DNA of 35,639 nt, from assembly GCA_030036955.1 (NCBI GenBank), contig JASHSF010000143.1:1-35639 (forward strand), read 5' to 3'. The notes beneath the pieces were generated by a model. The model was given only the letters and a program-made list of their open reading frames with translations. It did no database searches and had not been told where the DNA came from. This document shows, in pieces, positions 30,961 to 35,639 of this stretch. This DNA is from Nitrososphaerales archaeon (GTDB taxonomy: Archaea > Thermoproteota > Nitrososphaeria > Nitrososphaerales > CADDZS01). Every line of letters begins with the position of its first letter. The first letter of the stretch is position 1. Position numbers and translations under genes: made by a program.

Positions 30961-31466
30961 TTCTGGTTGGACAGAGCCTTCTCGATGAGATCTTCCTGAG
31001 TTATTACACCAGCCGGGGAACCGTCGCTGACAACGAGAAGCCGCCGAAAACCCTTGTCGCGCATTATCTGGATTGCCTCGCGAGCTGTGGTGCTCTTTTC
31101 AATCGAGACCAGAGGAGAGGACATTATTTTTCGAAGCAGTACATGTGCGGCCGGGAGATCCTCTGCCACAATTTTGTAAAGCACGTCGCGCTCGGTGACT
31201 ATTCCAACCGGCTTGCTGTCCTGGGTTACGAAGACGCTTCCGACCCGAGCTTCCTTCATAATGCGAGCCGCCTCCCAAGCGCTTTGGTTTCCGTCAATCG
31301 TTACGAGCTTCTCGCTCATGAACTTCGAGACGGCGTCATCAAGCGGTGTGCGCGCATCGGTCCAGTCAATCCAGAAGGACACGTCAGCGTTGCATTTCTT
31401 GCACGTTTCGGGTGGCGCTTCCTGATCGTATACCTCGCCGCAGCGGTAGCATTTCCATTTTGGCAA
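30957..31466 (-). CDS. Zinc-ribbon (rubredoxin-like) plus two CBS domains
   Basis: 169-residue protein. N-terminus MPKWKCYRCGEVYD carries C6-x2-C9 and C22-x2-C25, a rubredoxin/zinc-ribbon pattern. A short linker leads to a CBS pair: CBS1 about 45-105 (VSKFMSEKLVTIDGNQSAWEAARIMKEARVGSVFVT...GIVTERDV) and CBS2 about 110-165 (KIMSSPLVSIEKSTTAREAIQIMRDKGFRRLLVV...GVITQEDL). Such Bateman pairs bind adenosyl nucleotides and sense energy state; the target is unknown. Start is TTG 31466, with an AT-rich GGATTATTTTGAA (minus, 31488-31498) about 26 nt before, so likely leaderless. Confidence 0.85.
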   Translation of the reverse strand: MPKWKCYRCGEVYDQEAPPETCKKCNADVSFWIDWTDARTPLDDAVSKFMSEKLVTIDGNQSAWEAARIMKEARVGSVFVTQDSKPVGIVTERDVLYKIVAEDLPAAHVLLRKIMSSPLVSIEKSTTAREAIQIMRDKGFRRLLVVSDGSPAGVITQEDLIEKALSNQN

Positions 31467-31506
31467 TACCTGATAATTGCGAGGGGTTCAAAATAATCCT
31501 TGCGTC

Positions 31507-31878
31507 CTAAGTCGAGATGTTGCCGAAGGGATCGATGTTTTGCTGTTCCTCTTCATTCTTTATCGTTTCGAAATCGACCGTCATATCTCCAGTAAGTATT
31601 CTGCGCTGAACTTCGGAAAGGAGAGCTTCAAGGTTTTCTTGAGTTTTGAGATCCGGCATTTCCATCAGTTTTTCCTTGACCTCTTCGGAAATCTCAATGT
31701 TCACATTGTGACCTCCATAGTGGCCGCCGAACGCTACTCCGTTGAACTTGACCTTCAACTCCTTAGCGCCTGGATTGAGCACAAAGTGACCGGTCATTCG
31801 ATAAGATGCGCCAAGGCCTTCAAGCGTTTCGATGCGTATCTCTCCAACCTCAGGATCTTCGTCCATTTCGCGCTTCAC
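31507..31878 (-). CDS. 123-residue orphan protein
   Basis: Acidic soluble protein of unknown function. A beta-rich N-terminal half (VGEIRIETLEGLGASYRMTGHFVLNPGAKELKVKFNGVAFGGHYGGHNVNIEI) with a glycine/histidine-rich GGHYGGH turn is followed by an alpha-helical half (SEEVKEKLMEMPDLKTQENLEALLSEVQRRI) and an acidic tail. No cysteine or catalytic motif is evident; the GGHYGGH turn could bind metal, which is speculation. The first start is GTG 31878; ATG 31866 (MDEDPEV) is an alternative five codons on and may be the real one. Shares a bidirectional TATA element with the acylphosphatase gene. Confidence 0.55.
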   Translation of the reverse strand: MKREMDEDPEVGEIRIETLEGLGASYRMTGHFVLNPGAKELKVKFNGVAFGGHYGGHNVNIEISEEVKEKLMEMPDLKTQENLEALLSEVQRRILTGDMTVDFETIKNEEEQQNIDPFGNIST

Positions 31879-31924
31879 TTACCAGTTTTTGGCCCGAATT
31901 ATTGCTATGGTTCATAGTCAGGAA

Positions 31925-31935
31925 CCTATTTAGAC
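31925..31935. promoter_or_regulatory. Shared divergent TATA element (orphan and acylphosphatase)
   Basis: CCTATTTAGAC reads as a TATA-like box on both strands. On the plus strand it would start transcripts about 31957, at the acylphosphatase ATG 31959. On the minus strand it reads GTCTAAATAGG and would start near 31903, a short leader for the 123-residue gene. Confidence 0.4.
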
Positions 31936-31958
31936 TTGGCCGCGCTGAATTTGTCCTA

Positions 31959-32279
31959 ATGTCGGAAACAAGCTCCGAACGAAAGGAAGAAGCTGAGACA
32001 AAACCGGTCAAGTCAGTTCACGTGCTTGTTTCCGGTCGGGTTCAGGGAGTATTTTTCAGGTCCAGCCTCAAAGCGACCTGTGATCGCCTGGGCGTCAAGG
32101 GTTGGGTCAAAAACAAGCCCGACGGGAACTTGGAAGCTCTTTTGCAGGGTCAGGAAGAAGAGCTCGAAGAAGTAATCCGTTGGTGCAAGAGAGGACCAGA
32201 AAGGGCAGAGGTCTCACGGGTCGAATTCCACGATCTCCACTCTGACGTAGTTCGTGGAAATTTCGAAATCGTATTCTAG
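31959..32279 (+). CDS. acyP: Acylphosphatase
   Basis: 106-residue enzyme hydrolysing acyl phosphates such as carbamoyl phosphate or 1,3-bisphosphoglycerate. Catalytic residues are visible: R34 in GRVQGVFFRSS and N52 in GWVKNKPDG. The rest matches the acylphosphatase fold (GNLEALLQGQEEELEEVIRWCKRGPERAEVSRVEF). An N-terminal extension of about 15 residues (MSETSSERKEEAETK) precedes the fold. The frame opens at 31806, but ATG 31959 is the only sensible start given the TATA box at the expected distance. Confidence 0.93.
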   Translation: MSETSSERKEEAETKPVKSVHVLVSGRVQGVFFRSSLKATCDRLGVKGWVKNKPDGNLEALLQGQEEELEEVIRWCKRGPERAEVSRVEFHDLHSDVVRGNFEIVF

Positions 32280-32383
32280 GATTCGCGAAATCCCTTCGAT
32301 AAAGTGCGACGGCAAACCTAATCTATCGAATTTTCAGCTTTTGAAAATCTCTTCAAATTATCGTAAAGTGAATATCTGAAATC

Positions 32384-33409
32384 ATGGCGAAGAAAATTGC
32401 ACTGATCCGAGGAGACGGGACGGGACCGGAGCTTGTCGAATCAATGCTGACGGTTTTGAAGGCAAGCGGAACATCTGCGGAATTTATCCAGTGCGATGCT
32501 GGTCTCGAATGGTGGGAAAAGCACGGGGGCCACAGTCTCGTGCCCGAAGAGACGCTGAGTATCCTCGACAACACTGACGCCTGCTTCAAGGGGCCCACGA
32601 CGACTCCATGGACCCCAGGTTCGCCGAGAAGCGTCGCAGTTACAATTCGGCAGCGGTATCAGCTGTACGCGAACGTTCGACCCGTGAAGACGTACAAGGG
32701 TCACGTATCTCCTCTCGGAGAAGTTGATTTTGTCTGCGTTCGAGAAGCGACCGAAGGCATGTACAGCGGGTTAGAGCACCGTCTGTCAAACGACGTCGCA
32801 ATCGGAATTAGAAAAATCACCCGATCCTCGAGCGAAAGGATTGCTGAATTTGCATTTCGGGAAGCTGAAAGAAGGGGCTGGAAGAAAGTGCTTGCGATAA
32901 ACAAGGGGAACATCCTAAAAGAGACCGATGGACTGTTCATGGAGGCAGTGCACAGTATCGCTAGAAAGCACCCTAACATCGAACTCGAAGAAGCTTTCAT
33001 CGACAACTTTTCGCAGCAGCTAGTAAAGAATCCGCGGAATTTCAATCACTACATTCTTCTCAGCACCAACCTTTTCATGGATATTCTATCGGAAGAGGCG
33101 TCGGGTCTCATAGGGAGCATAGGCGTGGTTTATTCGGCAAACTTTGGCGAAAAATATGCAATGTTTGAACCCGCCCACGGAAGTGCTCCAAAGTACAAGG
33201 GTCAGGACAAAGTAGACCCAACGGCAACCATACTCTCTGGCGCGTGGTTGCTCGGTTACATCGGAGAAGAGAAAGGCTCAAATGCCATTTTCAAGGCAAC
33301 GACAGAAGTCATCGAAGAAGGACAGCACGTTACGTACGATCTCGGAGGGAAAGCAAGCATGTCCGAAATGACCAGTGAAATAGCCCGAAGAGTAAAGGAA
33401 CTCACTTAG
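32384..33409 (+). CDS. icd: Isocitrate/isopropylmalate dehydrogenase family enzyme, probably NADP-type isocitrate dehydrogenase
   Basis: 341-residue beta-decarboxylating dehydrogenase. The N-terminus has the NAD(P)-binding GDGTGPE (10-16). The substrate region has SVAVTIRQRYQLYANVRP with S83 at the isocitrate-binding position, then EATEGMYSG (121-129) and INKGN (172-176). Metal ligands lie at D207 and D233, with E237 where the second aspartate is common. Cofactor residues are K270-Y271 in APKYKG, V277 in KVDP and Y318 in VTYD, a combination typical of NADP-dependent isocitrate dehydrogenase, but the usual arginine four residues after the tyrosine is G322. So isocitrate with NADP is likely, not proven. 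TATA-like TTCAAATTATC lies just upstream (about 32352-32362). Confidence 0.85.
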   Translation: MAKKIALIRGDGTGPELVESMLTVLKASGTSAEFIQCDAGLEWWEKHGGHSLVPEETLSILDNTDACFKGPTTTPWTPGSPRSVAVTIRQRYQLYANVRPVKTYKGHVSPLGEVDFVCVREATEGMYSGLEHRLSNDVAIGIRKITRSSSERIAEFAFREAERRGWKKVLAINKGNILKETDGLFMEAVHSIARKHPNIELEEAFIDNFSQQLVKNPRNFNHYILLSTNLFMDILSEEASGLIGSIGVVYSANFGEKYAMFEPAHGSAPKYKGQDKVDPTATILSGAWLLGYIGEEKGSNAIFKATTEVIEEGQHVTYDLGGKASMSEMTSEIARRVKELT

Positions 33410-33413
33410 TCCG

Positions 33414-33464
33414 ATTCGCCTTTCAGCCAAACGCCTATTTCGCTGAATACTCTATTCGCCTTTC
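33414..33464 (+). repeat. 11-bp direct repeat upstream of the coiled-coil gene
   Basis: ATTCGCCTTTC occurs exactly at 33414-33424 and 33454-33464, start-to-start 40 nt, in the 113-nt spacer upstream of the TATA box at 33486. Possible regulator-binding site or chance. Confidence 0.4.
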
Positions 33465-33485
33465 GGAGAAATCGCGAAGGCCAAA

Positions 33486-33495
33486 AAGTTTAACC
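33486..33495 (+). promoter_or_regulatory. TATA box of the coiled-coil orphan
   Basis: AAGTTTAACC, centred about 33 nt before the ATG at 33523. Confidence 0.45.
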
Positions 33496-33522
33496 GAGAA
33501 TCACGCGGCTACTCATTCAGCT

Positions 33523-34158
33523 ATGAACTCCGCGCCGAGCGCTGCCACGCAGGAAGAAGAGGTAAAGCGAGCAGCCGAGCTCAAAGAATATCTCGAAACA
33601 AGAATTTCAGAACTAGAGCTTGAACTCGCCCACCTGAAAGATATGATGGCGGTAATTGATGCGACCCTTCGAAGGTCTAGCTTTGTCCCAGCCGCAGTTC
33701 TTCGCAGCAGTTCCGAGATCGCGAGTTCAAGTATGAACGAACAAAAGAGATCGAAAGCTCCCAAGATGGCTGAAGCCATAGCGAGTGCTGCGGTCCCTGA
33801 ATCAAATGATCAAAAACGCGAACTAAGGAGATCAAAAGACGGAAAGATCCTCGCAACAGCGCAAATCGAGCCAGAAAAAATCGTCATTGTTCCGGACCAA
33901 GGAACAAAGTTTTCTCAAATCACACCGCCATTTCAATCATTTTTTTTGAATAGAATCTTGAAGGGCTACCAAACTAAGGATGAAGAGCAATCAAAAAGCG
34001 GATCACTATCCGAAGATCAAGTGCTCAGCTTCAACGTGCAGGAATCTGAAGGCAACATCTCCAGCATCACCATAACTAACTACCGGGATCGAGTACGCCT
34101 AAATGAAATCCTCAGCACCGCGACGTGGGCCTTCACCAGAATGCTTGAGAAAAGATAG
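33523..34158 (+). CDS. 211-residue coiled-coil orphan protein
   Basis: Soluble protein of unknown function. An N-terminal coiled coil (about 12-52, EEVKRAAELKEYLETRISELELELAHLKDMMAVID) leads to a low-complexity, Ser/Ala/Lys-rich linker (about 53-105). The C-terminal domain (106-211) is beta-then-helix: KDGKILATAQIEPEKIVIVPDQGTKFSQ, PPFQSFFLNRILKGY, then SFNVQESEGNISSITITNYRDRVRLNEILSTATWAFTRMLEKR. No catalytic motif. The pattern recalls conserved thaumarchaeal hypotheticals, without a known name. It has its own TATA box and upstream direct repeats. A T-rich stretch follows the stop, so it is probably monocistronic. Confidence 0.65.
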   Translation: MNSAPSAATQEEEVKRAAELKEYLETRISELELELAHLKDMMAVIDATLRRSSFVPAAVLRSSSEIASSSMNEQKRSKAPKMAEAIASAAVPESNDQKRELRRSKDGKILATAQIEPEKIVIVPDQGTKFSQITPPFQSFFLNRILKGYQTKDEEQSKSGSLSEDQVLSFNVQESEGNISSITITNYRDRVRLNEILSTATWAFTRMLEKR

Positions 34159-34163
34159 ATCCA

Positions 34164-34186
34164 CTTTTTTCTCTTTCTTCTTTCGT
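34164..34186 (+). terminator. T-rich terminator after the coiled-coil orphan
   Basis: Pyrimidine-rich tract with a run of six T (34165-34170) and further T-clusters, directly after the stop at 34156-34158. Fits T-rich archaeal termination; no hairpin. Confidence 0.45.
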
Positions 34187-34193
34187 TCTGAAA

Positions 34194-34203
34194 GACTTAA
34201 AGC
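34194..34203 (+). promoter_or_regulatory. TATA-like box of guaB
   Basis: GACTTAAAGC, identical to the box before adkA. Predicts initiation near 34225 and a leader of about 24 nt before the TTG at 34249. Confidence 0.4.
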
Positions 34204-34248
34204 ATCAGTAATGCGCAAAATCTTCGGCAAGGGACTGTATTAGGAACC

Positions 34249-35639
34249 TTGCCAGAGTCTGTAGATTTTTATTCGAAACTTTCGCACGCCAGCGGTGTCT
34301 ATACCTTCAGAGACTTCGTACTGCTTCCGGGCCGAAGCGATATTGAGCCCTCCGGGGTAGATCTCTCGATCAACCTAACTAGTAGCCTTAGGTTGAATCT
34401 GCCGTTGATTTCCTCGCCGATGGATACAGTAACCGAGGCGGACATGGCTATCGCCCTTGCAAGGCAAGGAGGGATCGGTGTCATCCACCGCAACATGCCT
34501 GTCGAGGAGCAGGTGGAAAACGCAAAACGCGTGAAGCGAGCAGAGTCGTTCATCATAAGGGACGTCGTGACGATTGGTCCTGACGAAAAGATCGAGGACG
34601 CTCTTCGGGCCATGCAGCAGAAGAATATCTCGGGTCTTCCAGTGGTTGAAAATGGCAACAGGCTCATCGGCATACTGACAAAGCGCGACGTGAATTTCGC
34701 CGACCCGATGGACAAGGTGAGCGATACGATGACCAAGTCTGTTGTCAGCGCCCACCAGGACGTGACAATCGACGAGGCAAAGAAAATCATGCACAAGCAG
34801 AAGATCGAGAAATTGCCCGTCGTCGACGCCGACATGAAGCTGCAGGGCCTGATTACGATAAAGGATGTCTATTCGCGCGAAAGGTTTCCAACTGCTGCGA
34901 GAGACGAGCAAGGAAGACTGGTGGTGGGTGCGGCTGTATCTCCATTCGATCTTGATAGGGCAAAAGCTCTCGAGAAGTACGTCGACGTTATCGTTTCTGA
35001 CGTAGCCCATTTTCACAATATGAATGTGATCAAAGCGGCAAAGAAAATGACTAGCGAAATATCTGTTCCGTTCTTTGCGGGAAACATTGGGACGCTTGAG
35101 GGAGCGAGCGAAACAATACGTGCACTGGACAAAAATCTCGCTGGTATCAGAGCTGGAGTCGGCTCCGGATCTATTTGCATCACGTCAGAGGTCACGAAGG
35201 CGGGCGCTCCAACTCTGTTCGCAGTGTCGCAAATTGCCGTGGCTATTCAAGAAGCGCATCTAGAAATTCCCATAATTGCTGACGGGGGCATAAGGGGCCC
35301 CGGAGACGGAGCCCTTGCTCTTGCTGCCGGTGCCTCACTTGTAATGATGGGCAACGTTTTCGCCGGATGCACCGAATCCCCCGGTAGTCTCATAAAAATT
35401 GGAGGGAAGTACTACAAACCGTATCGAGGAATGGGTAGTGCCGGATCTCGCCAGAAGAGATTCGCGATTGATCGTTATAACCAGCCTGCTAAGGGCATCG
35501 CCGAGGGCGTGGAAGGTGTTGTACCATATCGGGGAGACGTTGGTACGGTTGTAGAGGAGTTTGCCGCGGGACTCCGGGCTTCATTCGGATACTCTGGGGC
35601 CGATTCAATCCACGCGCTCTGGGCGAAAGCAAAATTCGG
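34249..35639 (+). CDS. guaB: Inosine-5'-monophosphate dehydrogenase (cut by window edge)
   Basis: Converts IMP to XMP with NAD, the committed step of GMP synthesis. 463 codons are visible and the frame runs off the right edge, so only a short C-terminus is missing. The TIM barrel has [13 protein letters not shown] (51-63) and the catalytic loop GSGSICIT with C310 and T312; ADGGIRG and YRGMGS bind IMP, and DRYNQ holds the Arg-Tyr flap dyad. Two CBS domains (about 100-150 and 158-208) are inserted as usual. The loop (CIT then SEV) resembles the eukaryotic enzyme more than the common CTTR form. TTG 34249 is the first usable start; an in-frame TAA lies at 34198-34200. Confidence 0.95.
   Translation, partial: MPESVDFYSKLSHASGVYTFRDFVLLPGRSDIEPSGVDLSINLTSSLRLNLPLISSPMDTVTEADMAIALARQGGIGVIHRNMPVEEQVENAKRVKRAESFIIRDVVTIGPDEKIEDALRAMQQKNISGLPVVENGNRLIGILTKRDVNFADPMDKVSDTMTKSVVSAHQDVTIDEAKKIMHKQKIEKLPVVDADMKLQGLITIKDVYSRERFPTAARDEQGRLVVGAAVSPFDLDRAKALEKYVDVIVSDVAHFHNMNVIKAAKKMTSEISVPFFAGNIGTLEGASETIRALDKNLAGIRAGVGSGSICITSEVTKAGAPTLFAVSQIAVAIQEAHLEIPIIADGGIRGPGDGALALAAGASLVMMGNVFAGCTESPGSLIKIGGKYYKPYRGMGSAGSRQKRFAIDRYNQPAKGIAEGVEGVVPYRGDVGTVVEEFAAGLRASFGYSGADSIHALWAKAKF

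Noticed and set aside
34299-35016. Two long minus-strand ORFs of 178 and 213 codons
   Set aside because: They lie antisense to guaB, whose family motifs and frame are unambiguous; their products show no domain pattern.
1-35639. CRISPR array, insertion sequence or prophage
   Set aside because: No periodic repeats with spacers, transposase, integrase or terminal repeats were seen.

Overview
The window is archaeal chromosome, most likely from the Thaumarchaeota/Nitrososphaerota side of the TACK archaea. The evidence is TopoVI A and B, TFB with a zinc ribbon, RIO1, archaeal Cbf5, the archaeal adenylate kinase AdkA, RNase P protein Rpp29, and archaea/eukaryote-type ribosomal proteins (eS4, eS26, eL19, eL32). 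The cluster lacks eL14, eL34 and an inserted aIF1 gene, which from general knowledge fits Thaumarchaeota better than Euryarchaeota. No ammonia-oxidation gene is present, so lifestyle cannot be judged. No insertion sequence, phage gene, CRISPR array or rRNA was seen. All large gaps are intergenic regions of a compact core genome.

Region 1 (1-2778, minus strand) is a SAM by-product salvage operon. An MTA phosphorylase is followed by an MTA/SAH deaminase-type amidohydrolase and then S-adenosylhomocysteinase, which runs off the left edge. Region 2 (2905-8015, plus) carries DUF424, RIO1 kinase and a two-KH Dim2-like protein as a translation/ribosome-assembly set, then TopoVI-B and TopoVI-A with a 41-nt overlap, then a tiny two-helix membrane protein. 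Region 3 (8016-11051) is a mixed stretch: a 373-nt gap, eS26, a CDP-alcohol phosphatidyltransferase (minus), a small zinc protein, a PfkB sugar kinase and a PDCD5-like protein (minus).

Region 4 (11140-28746, plus) is one long ribosomal-protein supercluster. It opens with a SPOUT methyltransferase and uL3, then runs uL4-uL23-uL2-uS19-uL22-uS3-uL29-Rpp29-uS17-uL14-uL24-eS4-uL5-uS14-uS8-uL6-eL32-eL19-uL18-uS5-uL30-uL15-SecY-AdkA-DUF106/EMC3-CMP kinase-Cbf5. Most junctions are short or overlapping, so much of it is probably co-transcribed, with likely internal promoters before uL22, adkA and the DUF106 gene.

Region 5 (28858-35639) holds tRNA-Ser(GGA), a dCTP-deaminase-family protein, TFB (minus), a 68-residue orphan, a zinc-ribbon CBS protein (minus), a 123-residue orphan (minus), acylphosphatase, an isocitrate dehydrogenase-type enzyme, a coiled-coil orphan and IMP dehydrogenase, cut by the right edge.

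Many genes use TTG starts, and many single-gene promoters place a TATA-like box about 26 nt before the start codon, implying leaderless or nearly leaderless mRNAs. No clear new multi-gene system is present. The most interesting points are a PCNA-binding-like motif at the TopoVI-B C-terminus encoded inside the overlap with TopoVI-A, an unexplained 373-nt gap with a possible broken ORF, a hairpin-bearing region upstream of tfb, and several lineage-specific small proteins.
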